A stretch of DNA of 13,130 nucleotides. Source: an uncultured Erysipelotrichaceae bacterium. Lineage in GTDB: Bacteria > Bacillota_I > Bacilli_A > RFN20 > CAG-288. This document shows positions 1 through 7,238 of the stretch, piece after piece. The stretch spans positions 1-13,130 of the forward strand of contig CACXYG010000021.1 in NCBI GenBank assembly GCA_902771745.1, written 5' to 3'. Every line of letters begins with the position of its first letter. Position 1 is the first letter of the stretch. Under the pieces are notes generated by a model, which saw only the letters and a list, made by a program, of their open reading frames with translations, ran no database searches and had not been told where the DNA came from. The translations under genes were made by a program, and so were the position numbers.

Positions 1-708
1 TTCAGCTTCGCATCGTCTCTCTCCTCCTGTGATGAAAACAGCTCTGTCGTGAATGGTTCTAGTTCCGCATCCACGACCTCTAGTGTTACTACTGAATCTA
101 ATACCACGAAGACCTCCGTTCTTGATCGTGTCGATATGAATACTCAGTTCTATTCTATCGACATGGACTATGTCATCAATTACAACTCCAACAAAGTTGC
201 CACTGGTGTGGAGACCAAGAAAGTCTATCTTGGTAAAGATAGTGATGGCTTTGATGTCAAAATCGAATTCATGATTGGCTACTTCAACAAACTTTCCTCC
301 ATGGATAGTAATGGTAAAGAAGAATCTTCTAACTATAGTATCTATCATTCTCCAAGCAAGACGTATACTTTGATGGCGGATAGCTCCTATAAAATCACCC
401 AAGAAGAACATGACATCAAACCATATACCTGTCCGTTTGATTTTGCTAAGTTGACTGTGGAAAAAGAAGATCAAGATGACTATGACACCATCATCACCGC
501 CAGCGTTGCTGATGATGATGTCTCAAGCTTCTTAGGTTCTAGTATCAAGAACACTGCTAACATCACAAACCTCACTTGTAATCTTACTTTTTATACTTCC
601 AGTGCCACTCTTGAAGAAGCCAGTTTCACCTATAACAAGGGTGAATATTCTATCCGTCAGAACTTTGCTTTCAACACCAACAATTCCTTATTGCAGCTAC
701 CAGAGTAA
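1..708 (+). CDS. Secreted lipoprotein of unknown function, 5' end cut by window edge
   Basis: The frame is open from base 1, so the gene starts before the window; the GTG at 49 is internal and not the start. The first visible residues contain a lipobox (LSSC) with its Cys encoded at 28-30, so only about the first ten to fifteen residues of the signal peptide are missing. After the Cys comes a Ser/Thr/Asn-rich linker (roughly residues 11-40), then about 190 residues rich in alternating polar and hydrophobic beta-strand patterns, without transmembrane segments or a motif I recognise. The strand-rich C-terminal half could be a LolA/LppX-like or other beta-sheet lipoprotein fold, but that is a guess from texture only. 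It should be tethered to the outer face of the cytoplasmic membrane. It ends at TAA 706-708, and no intrinsic terminator is visible before the infC promoter, so some read-through into the next operon is possible. Confidence 0.8.
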   Translation, partial: FSFASSLSSCDENSSVVNGSSSASTTSSVTTESNTTKTSVLDRVDMNTQFYSIDMDYVINYNSNKVATGVETKKVYLGKDSDGFDVKIEFMIGYFNKLSSMDSNGKEESSNYSIYHSPSKTYTLMADSSYKITQEEHDIKPYTCPFDFAKLTVEKEDQDDYDTIITASVADDDVSSFLGSSIKNTANITNLTCNLTFYTSSATLEEASFTYNKGEYSIRQNFAFNTNNSLLQLPE

Positions 709-723
709 AAGCACATTTAGATG

Positions 724-752
724 TTGACTTATTGTCTAACATCATATATAAT
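724..752 (+). promoter_or_regulatory. Sigma-A promoter of the infC-rpmI-rplT operon
   Basis: TTGACT at 724-729 and TATAAT at 747-752 are separated by exactly 17 nt: one mismatch to the -35 consensus and a perfect -10. Transcription should start near 758-760, just before the first leader hairpin. The roughly 200 nt between this start and infC contain the attenuator leader, as expected for this operon in Firmicutes. Confidence 0.88.
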
Positions 753-757
753 TATTC

Positions 758-936
758 ACGCGAAAAATCGCGACTAGGAAAGAGAACTTCGTTCACACCT
801 GACTGGATCACGTTCTGGTAGGTCAAATGCCTGAGTTTGCTTCGCACCACAACCCTTTATTTAAAAGGTTTATGATGTGCGGCTATTCAATGGGTATTTA
901 AACGGGTCTCTCTTTACTGGGAGACCCGATTTTTTG
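758..936 (+). ncRNA. L20-type leader RNA (transcription attenuator) of infC-rpmI-rplT
   Basis: This non-coding leader lies between a strong promoter and infC. It contains a 5-bp hairpin right at its 5' end (CGCGA 759-763 with TCGCG 768-772), an interrupted central stem spanning about 844-880 (GCAC with GTGC, AACC with GGTT), and a strong intrinsic terminator at 903-936. In Bacillus subtilis the same operon carries an L20-binding leader (Rfam family L20_leader) in which excess L20 promotes termination; position and architecture here match that. A possible antiterminator pairs ACCC at 852-855 (plus TTTA beyond it) with GGGT at 904-907, which would block the 5' arm of the terminator. This pairing is my inference and was not folded by computer. 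No T-box motif or known metabolite riboswitch signature is visible. Confidence 0.75.
903..936 (+). terminator. Intrinsic terminator inside the infC leader (attenuator)
   Basis: CGGGTCTC at 903-910 pairs with GAGACCCG at 921-928 (8 bp, perfect, GC-rich, 10-nt loop), followed after one A by six T at 930-935. It sits between promoter and infC rather than after a gene, so it must be conditional. It ends 13 nt before the infC Shine-Dalgarno. Confidence 0.9.
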
Positions 937-948
937 TAAACATTCCAT

Positions 949-966
949 AGGAGGAATCAGCTTATA
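949..966 (+). promoter_or_regulatory. infC ribosome binding site and AUA start codon
   Basis: AGGAGG at 949-954 is followed by 9 nt and then ATA at 964-966 in the infC frame. The frame is closed by TAA at 937-939. No ATG, GTG or TTG occurs in frame before the ATG at 1099, which is codon 46, inside the protein. AUA is therefore the best-placed initiator. Confidence 0.82.
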
Positions 967-1521
967 AACAATTATCAAGGAAACAACAATCGTCCACGTC
1001 CAAACAAGAATCAGAACACTGATCTTGTCAATGAAAGAATTCATTTCAAGGAAGTTCTCTTAATTGGTCCTGAAGGTGAAGCTTTCGGTGTCGTCCCGAT
1101 GAAAGTTGCTCAGCAGAAATCCATCGAAGCCGGTATGGACCTTCTTTGCGTTTCACCTAATGCTAAGCCACCCGTCTGCCGTATCATCGATTATGGCAAG
1201 TACAAGTTCGAGAAAGACAAGAAGGCCAAAGAAGCCAAGAAGAATCAGAAGAAGACTGTCGTGAAAGAGGTTCGTTTCACTGCTACTACGGACACTCATG
1301 ACCTCGAAACCAAGGCGAAAGCCACTATGCGTTTCTTAGCCGAAGGCAATAAGGTTAAGGCCTCTGTCTTCATCAAGGGTCGTATGAGAAGCCGTATGGA
1401 CATTGTTCAAGAGACCTTGAATAAGTTCTTAGCCATGGTTGCAGATTGCTCTGTCCATGAAAAAGAGCCAGAGATGATGGGCCGTGACTACTATGTCGTG
1501 TTAAGTCCGAAGAAAAAGTAA
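964..1521 (+). CDS. infC: Translation initiation factor IF-3
   Basis: IF-3 binds the 30S subunit, keeps it apart from 50S and checks start codon and initiator tRNA. With the AUA start the protein is 185 residues, the usual family length. A polar Asn-rich tail (1-20) precedes the N-terminal domain, with the family signatures VNERI near 22 and APNAKPPVCRIMDYGK-like text at about 65-79 (here SPNAKPP...DYGKY). A Lys-rich linker helix (about 82-100) is followed by the C-terminal domain (VKEVRF at 100-105, then KVKASVFIKGR near 130-140) and the end GRDYYVVLSPKKK. Starting at the ATG at 1099 would delete the first 45 residues and break the N-terminal domain, so that start is rejected. AUA resembles the AUU start of Escherichia coli infC, which lets IF-3 repress its own translation. 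First gene of the operon with rpmI and rplT. Confidence 0.95.
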   Translation: MNNYQGNNNRPRPNKNQNTDLVNERIHFKEVLLIGPEGEAFGVVPMKVAQQKSIEAGMDLLCVSPNAKPPVCRIIDYGKYKFEKDKKAKEAKKNQKKTVVKEVRFTATTDTHDLETKAKATMRFLAEGNKVKASVFIKGRMRSRMDIVQETLNKFLAMVADCSVHEKEPEMMGRDYYVVLSPKKK

Positions 1522-1539
1522 TAGAGGAGGGCAATTACT

Positions 1540-1734
1540 ATGCCAAAAATGAAGAGTAAACGTGGTGCCGTTAAGAGATTCAAGTTCACTGCTAACGGCA
1601 AGGTCAAAAAGTGGAATCAGAACACTTCCCACTTATCCCACAATAAGACCCACAAGATGATCCGTCACAATAGAAAAGCTAGATACTTAAATCCAGTCAT
1701 GGGTAAGAAGATGACTGCTTTAGTCAGCAAGTAA
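1540..1734 (+). CDS. rpmI: 50S ribosomal protein L35
   Basis: A 64-residue, highly basic protein starting MPKMKSKRGAVKRFK and containing the L35 pattern around HLSHNKT and KARYLNP; the length is exactly that of the family. It is a structural component of the large ribosomal subunit. It starts 18 nt after the infC stop, behind a very strong AGAGGAGG site at 1523-1530, and lies between infC and rplT as in most bacteria. It is co-transcribed with both and should share the L20-controlled leader. Confidence 0.98.
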   Translation: MPKMKSKRGAVKRFKFTANGKVKKWNQNTSHLSHNKTHKMIRHNRKARYLNPVMGKKMTALVSK

Positions 1735-1750
1735 AGAGAGGTAAGACACA

Positions 1751-2116
1751 ATGAGAGTTAAACGTGGTACTGTCAGACATGACAAGCGTAAAAAGATTTT
1801 AGCCAGAGCTGAAGGTTATTTCGGTTCTAGACATAAGCTTTACAAGACTGCTAAAGAAGCCGTCATGAAGGCTGAAGCTAATGCCTTCAATGGTCGTAAG
1901 GAAAGAAAACAGGATTTCAGAAAGCTCTGGATCAGACGTATCTCTGCCGCCTGTAAGCTCAATGACATCTCCTATTCTCAGTTCATGTATGGCCTTAAGT
2001 TAGCCGACATCCAGCTCAACAGAAAGATGTTATCTGAATTAGCTGGTACCAACCCAGAAGAATTCAAGGCTTTAGTTGATACTTCCAAGGAAGCTATCGC
2101 TAAGGAAGCTAAGTAA
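1751..2116 (+). CDS. rplT: 50S ribosomal protein L20
   Basis: 121 residues with the L20 start MRVKRGTVRHDKRKKIL, the GYFGSRHKLYKTAKEAV segment, and the C-terminal signature LWIRRISAACKLNDISYSQF near 74-93. L20 binds 23S rRNA early in 50S assembly, and in Firmicutes it also binds the operon leader to stop its own synthesis, consistent with the leader seen at 758-936. It starts 16 nt after the rpmI stop with an AGAGAGGT site at about 1735-1742. Codons are strongly biased (TTA for Leu, AAG for Lys), as expected for high expression. It is the last gene of the operon; the terminator follows at 2141. Confidence 0.98.
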   Translation: MRVKRGTVRHDKRKKILARAEGYFGSRHKLYKTAKEAVMKAEANAFNGRKERKQDFRKLWIRRISAACKLNDISYSQFMYGLKLADIQLNRKMLSELAGTNPEEFKALVDTSKEAIAKEAK

Positions 2117-2133
2117 TTCCCTTTCTTCAAAAC

Positions 2134-2373
2134 TTAAATCAGGGCGATTCCATTCGGGATTGCCCTTTTTCTATAGAATAAAACAAACCAAAATAATCCT
2201 ATCGTCAGTAGGCCAGTACATACTAGTAAGGTGATACCAACCACTTTATTTCCGCTGAAATCCAAAATCAAATCAGCCACAGCAATACCAATGGAAATCA
2301 GGCATATCATTGAGATATAAAGACAAGTAAGAAGATTGTTTTTAAAAGAATATCTATCGTTAATTTTGTTCAC
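2134..2373 (-). CDS. Small two-helix membrane protein, hypothetical
   Basis: 79 residues from a GTG start at 2373. Two long hydrophobic stretches, about residues 13-37 (LLTCLYISMICLISIGIAVA and following) and about 44-67, are separated by a short polar turn, and a basic FYRKRA segment follows the second. This fits a double-spanning membrane protein with both ends inside. I do not recognise a family. It lies 40 nt downstream of the SGNH lipoprotein gene on the same strand and could be co-transcribed. Its Shine-Dalgarno is poor, and the nearest ATG (2310) would remove part of the first helix, so the start is uncertain. The last residues (AIPNGIALI) are encoded within the rplT terminator hairpin. 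The membrane pattern argues for a real gene, but it could also be a chance open frame. Confidence 0.5.
   Translation of the reverse strand: MNKINDRYSFKNNLLTCLYISMICLISIGIAVADLILDFSGNKVVGITLLVCTGLLTIGLFWFVLFYRKRAIPNGIALI
2141..2170 (+). terminator. Intrinsic terminator after rplT
   Basis: AGGGCGATTCC at 2141-2151 pairs with GGGATTGCCCT at 2156-2166 (11 bp with two G-T wobbles, loop ATTC), followed by a T run to 2170. It ends the infC-rpmI-rplT operon. The hairpin overlaps the last codons of the convergent small membrane protein gene (stop at 2134). The minus-strand side is followed by a less T-rich stretch, so termination in that direction is likely weaker. Confidence 0.9.
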
Positions 2374-2413
2374 GAAGTTAGTGTAAATGTAACATTTAAG
2401 AATAGTAACAGAA

Positions 2414-4267
2414 TTATTGTTTTAATTCATCTTTAAGATATCCAATAACCTTATTCGTCCTACTTTTAGCATATTCTGTAGAAAGATGATTATCGATCAA
2501 ATAAAAACAAGTCCCAGGATACAAAGATGATTCAATATCACCTAAGACAGGCACCGATAGATTCTCCTTAAGGTAATCATCTATCTCCTGTCTCTTAACT
2601 AGCGTTGAATTCTCCGTTAATGCCCTAATATTCTTCGGCGCATATGTAAAATAAGATTGAATTCCCTTTTTCTCCAGGTCACTGTAAATTTGATTCAATG
2701 CAGAAATTCTATCTTCTCCAATTGTTTCTAGTGTATAAGGAGTCTCTGGCTGGTAGATTCTTTCATCGGTAGGATTATTGGCTCTTGGCAAAATAAAATC
2801 CCCCTCAACATTGTAGGTGTCAAAGGAATAGTAATTCATTTCATCATCATAATGCTTTGGAGTAATCGTATAATCCTTTTGTTCCATTTCTTTTCTAATA
2901 ATTTGAAATTGGTTATAGGCGTTGAAGAAGAATGGATAATGACTCACGTCCAAAGACTCTATGTTGGCATAATTGCTCTCAAAAAGATTGAATAATTCAA
3001 TTTCAAAAACAGAGTCAGTACCAAACTGGCAATCCAAAGCCCAACTATCAAACTCTGGAGAGTCAATCAGGATATCACCTTCCTTCATATACTGAGCTAT
3101 GATATCCAGTTGAGGACGAATATCAACATAAGCATATACGCCCATGTTGACTACCTCATACTCTGGGAATGCCTCCTCCAATAAGGTTGAATCATATCCG
3201 TATCTAGTAGAAGAACCAGAAAAGAGCACAATTTTCTTTTTCTCTTTTACAAAATCTAGATAATCAATCTTATCCGAGAAAGTATCAAAGAATGAGCCAC
3301 TGAATCGCGGATGTTCGATTGCATGGATATGAACTTTTCTAACTTCACATCCATGAAATGAACGATCTCTCACATCCTTCAGAGAGTCAAAAAAGGTAAT
3401 CTCCTCCAAGGAAGCATGGTTAAATGCATAGTCAGCAATACTCAATACATTTTTAGATAAATATAGTTGCTTCAGATTTGCATTTCGAAAGGCACACTTC
3501 TCAATTCCAGTCACTGGTAAGTCCTGATATGTAGCTGGTACAACCACCCATTCTTCTGCACCTGTATAAGAAGAAATATGGTATCCGTCATTTGCCATCA
3601 CAAAGGAAAATTCCTCTAGCGGTGTTTCCTTAAGATAAATTGGATAGAGATCTTTTATCCCATACGGAATTCTTGAGCCAAACAAAATCGTTTTACCAGA
3701 CATATCCTCGCTGGTATTCCAGCCGGAAAGCTGATAGCCTTCTACTTCATTCAAAATTTCATACCCATTTAAGGAATTATCCTTTAGATGAGTATGAGAA
3801 CACTCGACATTTAGTGTATCTGAATCCCTATTTTGAAAAGTTGATATACCGCAGTGATAGACATGGCCTGCATCCAGTTCATCCGTATTGGTTGAATCTT
3901 GCTGATCATCCTCACTACGAGTGATGACTTTTATTTCTTTTTTTGCTGTCAGTGAAACAACCACAGAATAATACACATTTTGAATCGTCAAACCAAATGA
4001 ATCATCCTGATTCACATGGATTTCATAATCCTCATAAGAGCAAGAGTCAAACGTATATCCTTGGACAAATTCAATTCGGAAAAGAGCATCCTCACCCCGC
4101 TTCACTTCAACAATCGGTTTAGTGACTTGAAAAAAGCGGTTATCTTCAATCATGACTTTCAAAGAATCAGAACAACTGAAACCTTCCGGCCGCATCTGAC
4201 AGGACGTCAACAGGAACGATAACAGCAAAAGAACTTTTTTTACAGACATCTTCTTAACCCATGTCAT
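2414..4267 (-). CDS. Surface lipoprotein with BspA-type leucine-rich repeats and C-terminal SGNH/GDSL-like domain
   Basis: 617 residues. A lipoprotein signal (basic start, LLLLSFLL core, lipobox LTSC with Cys23) predicts anchoring outside the membrane. A region of about 130 residues without recognisable motif is followed by an InlB-repeat-like segment (about 165-213, with LSGWNT and LYPIYLK), then three to four BspA-type leucine-rich repeats (about 220-315; IEKCAF, LKQLYLSKNVLSIADYAF, LEEITFF). From about 345 comes an SGNH-hydrolase-like domain: VLFSGSSTRYG (Ser352 or Ser353 as the block I serine), VVNMG with Asn374 (block II), and IDNHLS (Asp592, His594) near the end as candidate Asp/His pair. 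SGNH enzymes are usually esterases or acetyl-transferases, so a role in removing or transferring acyl groups on a surface glycan is plausible but inferred. The start at 4267 has no clear Shine-Dalgarno; the ATG at 4249 (residue 7) is an equal alternative. Codon use is more AT-rich than in the neighbouring GH3 genes. Confidence 0.85.
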   Translation of the reverse strand: MTWVKKMSVKKVLLLLSFLLTSCQMRPEGFSCSDSLKVMIEDNRFFQVTKPIVEVKRGEDALFRIEFVQGYTFDSCSYEDYEIHVNQDDSFGLTIQNVYYSVVVSLTAKKEIKVITRSEDDQQDSTNTDELDAGHVYHCGISTFQNRDSDTLNVECSHTHLKDNSLNGYEILNEVEGYQLSGWNTSEDMSGKTILFGSRIPYGIKDLYPIYLKETPLEEFSFVMANDGYHISSYTGAEEWVVVPATYQDLPVTGIEKCAFRNANLKQLYLSKNVLSIADYAFNHASLEEITFFDSLKDVRDRSFHGCEVRKVHIHAIEHPRFSGSFFDTFSDKIDYLDFVKEKKKIVLFSGSSTRYGYDSTLLEEAFPEYEVVNMGVYAYVDIRPQLDIIAQYMKEGDILIDSPEFDSWALDCQFGTDSVFEIELFNLFESNYANIESLDVSHYPFFFNAYNQFQIIRKEMEQKDYTITPKHYDDEMNYYSFDTYNVEGDFILPRANNPTDERIYQPETPYTLETIGEDRISALNQIYSDLEKKGIQSYFTYAPKNIRALTENSTLVKRQEIDDYLKENLSVPVLGDIESSLYPGTCFYLIDNHLSTEYAKSRTNKVIGYLKDELKQ

Positions 4268-4280
4268 TGATCAAAGGGAG

Positions 4281-4317
4281 ATAAGAGGCATTGCTCTTGG
4301 CAAGCAATACCTCTTAT
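4281..4317. terminator. Inverted repeat, possible terminator between GH3 and SGNH genes
   Basis: ATAAGAGG at 4281-4288 pairs with CCTCTTAT at 4310-4317, one mismatch, then ATTGC 4290-4294 pairs with GCAAT 4304-4308. On the minus strand the hairpin follows the GH3 stop (4362) by about 45 nt and is followed by CTCCCTTTG, which is a poor U-tract. The flanking palindrome CTTATTCCAGGAATAAG (4313-4329) overlaps its outer arm, and a third small stem (AATTAATC 4341-4348 with GATTAATT 4360-4367) covers the GH3 stop. It may terminate most transcription or act as a processing or stability hairpin before the downstream lipoprotein gene, whose start is only 14 nt away. Confidence 0.5.
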
Positions 4318-4361
4318 TCCAGGAATAAGTAACAAAGAACAATTAATCCCAAAGAGCAAGA

Positions 4362-7238
4362 TTAATTTTCTTTCTTACGCAAAGTGAAGAAAACAGCTAA
4401 ACATAAGGAAGCTGCCGCAACAACACCACTGGCAATGATGAGAGATACTAATGTAGTATCCCACCATGGAGTGTTTGGAACAATGACTGTATCTGAGGCA
4501 ATACCATTCATAATGCAGGAATGATTGACTAAGACATAAAGGATTCTATGAGTTGCTTCTCTGACTGCATTCTTGAAAGTCAAAGAACTCTTATAAGCCT
4601 TCAGAGCAGTCTTAGAACCGCTACCCAAATAGATATTGGTACCAGCCATAATACCATCATCGAAAGTCATATACAAAGCGCCATTAGAGGAAGCCATATC
4701 GGTGATGAAGTAACCTTCATAACCGAATTCTTCTCTTAAAATGACATTCTGTAAAGCATTGGAAGCACCGACCCAGTCACAGCCAGCTCTGTTGAAGCCG
4801 GACATACAACCATGGCCGTTGCCATAATTCTTGCCGACAGAGTATTCGAATGGAAGGAGATAGATTTCTCTGGCAGCCTGTTCATTCAACCAAATGGAGA
4901 TACCATTTCTAGCACTATCTTCATCATTGAAGGCTAAATGTTTGACAGCAGCAACAACGCCCTTATTCTCTAAGCCCTGAATTTCATTCATACCACAGAC
5001 CCCTGTCAAGAATGGATCCTCAGAGAAATACTCGTTACTTCTACCGATGAATGGAGTTCTATGAATATTGATGCCTGGGCCATAAAGAGTATCAATGCCA
5101 TTGATACGAGCATCCTCAGCAAGATAATCACCGACAGACTTGACCAAATCGACATCAAAGGTAGAAGCCCAGATGCCTTCACTTGGCAAGGCAACATTGG
5201 TCTTGGTGGAAGTCAAGAAGTTTGGACCATCGCTGGCCTTAGAGCCCTTTAACGCAATCGTATCTAAGGAAATGGTACCGAAAGCACCATTGGTAATGAG
5301 ATAAGCCTGTTCTTCATAGGTGAGCTGATCCAGCAGTTTATCCCAAAGTTCATGGTCATAAGAGAGGCCTCTCACCGAGATGAGATTGCCAGCCTCACCA
5401 GAATGATACGTTGGATCCTTAGCTTCTGGATTTTCAACGATTTCCTTGTGGGAAGCCAAATCCTTAGCCATCTCAGCATTGACATCCAATCTGGCCTTAC
5501 CTTTCGGGAAGGTACCATCCCAGTTGCCTCTAGAAACATAGGTAACAGAGTTAGAGCCCTTATTCTTATAGTTGTTGATATCATAGGCATCTAACTGGTT
5601 GGTGATTTCCTTACCGGTAGCAGAGGACTTTGCATAAGTCGTCTTATCCAATTCATTCTGATGGAAGGCAACAGTGACCAGCTTATCATTTCCGACATTC
5701 TTGCCCTTCTTGGAAAGGATATTGTTAACGGCATCATGAGCAGAGTGACCAGCCGTCAGATAGTAATCACCGGCATCCAGAATATAAGTCTTGTTGGTGA
5801 CATTGTCGTAGGACTTGAACTGTTCCTTCTTAACGGAAATCTTGACCGTTTCAGACTCATCCTTCTTCAGTTCCTTGGTCTTGGCAAAGCCCATCAATTC
5901 GACAGAGGCCTTTTCCAAGCCACCTTCGACATATGGTTTCTGACCATAGATCTGAACTGCCTCACGGCCAGCTGCATTACCCGTATTGGTAACTTTGACT
6001 TCAATATCAAAGCTTTTGTTCTTAGCGTTTTCCGTCACCTTGAAATCAGAGTATTCAAAGGTGGTGTAACTCAAGCCATGACCAAATGAATAAGCTACCA
6101 TATCATCATAATTGAAGCTACCGACATTGCTCTTGTTGAGCATGCCGTCTTCATAACGGGTTTCATAATAACGATATCCAACATAAATACCTTCAACATA
6201 AGCACCATAGTACTTATTGGTGTTATTGAGTTCAAAAGACTTGGCACTTGGATATTCCTGAGCAAAGATACCTGTATCGGTCATTGCCCAAGAAGCCATA
6301 GCTGGAGAAGATAAAGCATCCTTAACATAAGTATCACTAAGCTTACCAGAAGGATTGACCTTACCGACCAAGGCCTCACTGACAGCCTCTAAGCCAAAGC
6401 CACCGACATTGCCGGTCCACATAATCGAATCAACATCAATATCACTGTCATTCAGGAAATTGAGTTCAATCGGACAAGAAGAATTGAGTAAGACCACAAC
6501 TCTCTTGAAGATACCTGCTTTCTTCAATTCGGTAAGACCTTTAAGGAGTTTGATTTCCTCATCAGACAAACCTAAGTACATGCCATTACGACCATCACTG
6601 CCTTTGCTGGAAACATCGAAACCTTCACCAGAATCTCTTGTAAAGACAACGATTGCAGCATCACCATATTGACTGAATGAAGCAGTATTAGCACTCTTGA
6701 CGGAATCCCAGGAAGTTTCATTGATCATATAGGTCTTGACCAAGCCATCAACAGAGTTACTACGCTTGCCACCATTGGCAACATAATAGTCCCATAAATA
6801 AGCATTGACCGAGCATCCTGCGTCCTCCAAGGCCTGCTTGAAGTTCTTATATTTGGTAGTATCGACAGAACCACCGGACATGGATGGGGTGTAGTTGATA
6901 CCGACAGCACCACTGCCAAAGACAGAAACCTTTGGAGCAGACATACTTAATGGCAAAGCATTGTTATCATTCTTCAATAAGACAAGGCCATTGGCCTCGA
7001 CTTCCTTGGCCAGCTTTTCACCAGCGGCAGTGACTTCCTCTAAAGAGGAATAGCTGCTTTTGAAATAGTTGGTGGATTCTGGATCCGTAGATTCGTTTTT
7101 GATTTCCTTGTAGTCTTTGATATTCAGCTGATGGTTGATCATTGTTCCATTGGCTCGAGCCACTTCAAGGCCTGGAATCAACACAGCTAAGGCAGTGCCA
7201 AAACCTAAGAATAATCGTTTAAACAGTTTTGGATTCAT
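4362..7238 (-). CDS. Membrane-anchored family 3 glycoside hydrolase with swapped domain order
   Basis: About 958 residues (numbered from the ATG at 7238). A hydrophobic N-terminal segment (about 4-25) is a signal peptide or anchor. The GH3 C-terminal sandwich domain comes first (about 80-305: NGLVLLKNDNNALPL, the SGEG motif with candidate acid/base Glu205, KVNPSGKL). A fibronectin-III-like domain follows (about 383-497, with SFGHGLSYTTFEYS). The TIM-barrel domain comes last (about 630-905: GPGINIHRTPFIGRSNEY, VKHLAFND, GYEGYFITDM with candidate nucleophile Asp847, codon 4698-4700). A C-terminal transmembrane helix (about 928-952) and RKKEN tail end the protein. It probably releases terminal sugars from beta-linked oligosaccharides at the cell surface; the substrate is unknown. 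AAGGAG at 7249-7254 serves ATG 7238 (spacing 10) or ATG 7244 (spacing 4); the ATG at 7262 lies upstream of this site. The gene overlaps the upstream membrane protein gene by 20 nt, so the two are probably translationally coupled. Codon bias is strong. Confidence 0.93.
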   Translation of the reverse strand: MNPKLFKRLFLGFGTALAVLIPGLEVARANGTMINHQLNIKDYKEIKNESTDPESTNYFKSSYSSLEEVTAAGEKLAKEVEANGLVLLKNDNNALPLSMSAPKVSVFGSGAVGINYTPSMSGGSVDTTKYKNFKQALEDAGCSVNAYLWDYYVANGGKRSNSVDGLVKTYMINETSWDSVKSANTASFSQYGDAAIVVFTRDSGEGFDVSSKGSDGRNGMYLGLSDEEIKLLKGLTELKKAGIFKRVVVLLNSSCPIELNFLNDSDIDVDSIMWTGNVGGFGLEAVSEALVGKVNPSGKLSDTYVKDALSSPAMASWAMTDTGIFAQEYPSAKSFELNNTNKYYGAYVEGIYVGYRYYETRYEDGMLNKSNVGSFNYDDMVAYSFGHGLSYTTFEYSDFKVTENAKNKSFDIEVKVTNTGNAAGREAVQIYGQKPYVEGGLEKASVELMGFAKTKELKKDESETVKISVKKEQFKSYDNVTNKTYILDAGDYYLTAGHSAHDAVNNILSKKGKNVGNDKLVTVAFHQNELDKTTYAKSSATGKEITNQLDAYDINNYKNKGSNSVTYVSRGNWDGTFPKGKARLDVNAEMAKDLASHKEIVENPEAKDPTYHSGEAGNLISVRGLSYDHELWDKLLDQLTYEEQAYLITNGAFGTISLDTIALKGSKASDGPNFLTSTKTNVALPSEGIWASTFDVDLVKSVGDYLAEDARINGIDTLYGPGINIHRTPFIGRSNEYFSEDPFLTGVCGMNEIQGLENKGVVAAVKHLAFNDEDSARNGISIWLNEQAAREIYLLPFEYSVGKNYGNGHGCMSGFNRAGCDWVGASNALQNVILREEFGYEGYFITDMASSNGALYMTFDDGIMAGTNIYLGSGSKTALKAYKSSLTFKNAVREATHRILYVLVNHSCIMNGIASDTVIVPNTPWWDTTLVSLIIASGVVAAASLCLAVFFTLRKKEN

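Noticed and set aside
49..51. GTG as start of the first lipoprotein
   Set aside because: In-frame sequence from base 1 includes a lipobox ending in Cys at 28-30, so the real start is before the window.
758..936. T-box or metabolite riboswitch in the infC leader
   Set aside because: No T-box sequence (AGGGTGGNACCGCG type) or other known aptamer core is visible; promoter, position and downstream genes fit an L20 leader better.
1099..1101. ATG as the infC start
   Set aside because: It is codon 46; conserved IF-3 residues are encoded upstream, and the only good Shine-Dalgarno is at 949-954.
5661..6089. Plus-strand open frames opposite the GH3 gene, here and at 5352-5594, 6355-6672 and 7719-8393
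   Set aside because: They lack ribosome binding sites and known motifs and lie opposite well-supported coding frames, so they are shadow frames.
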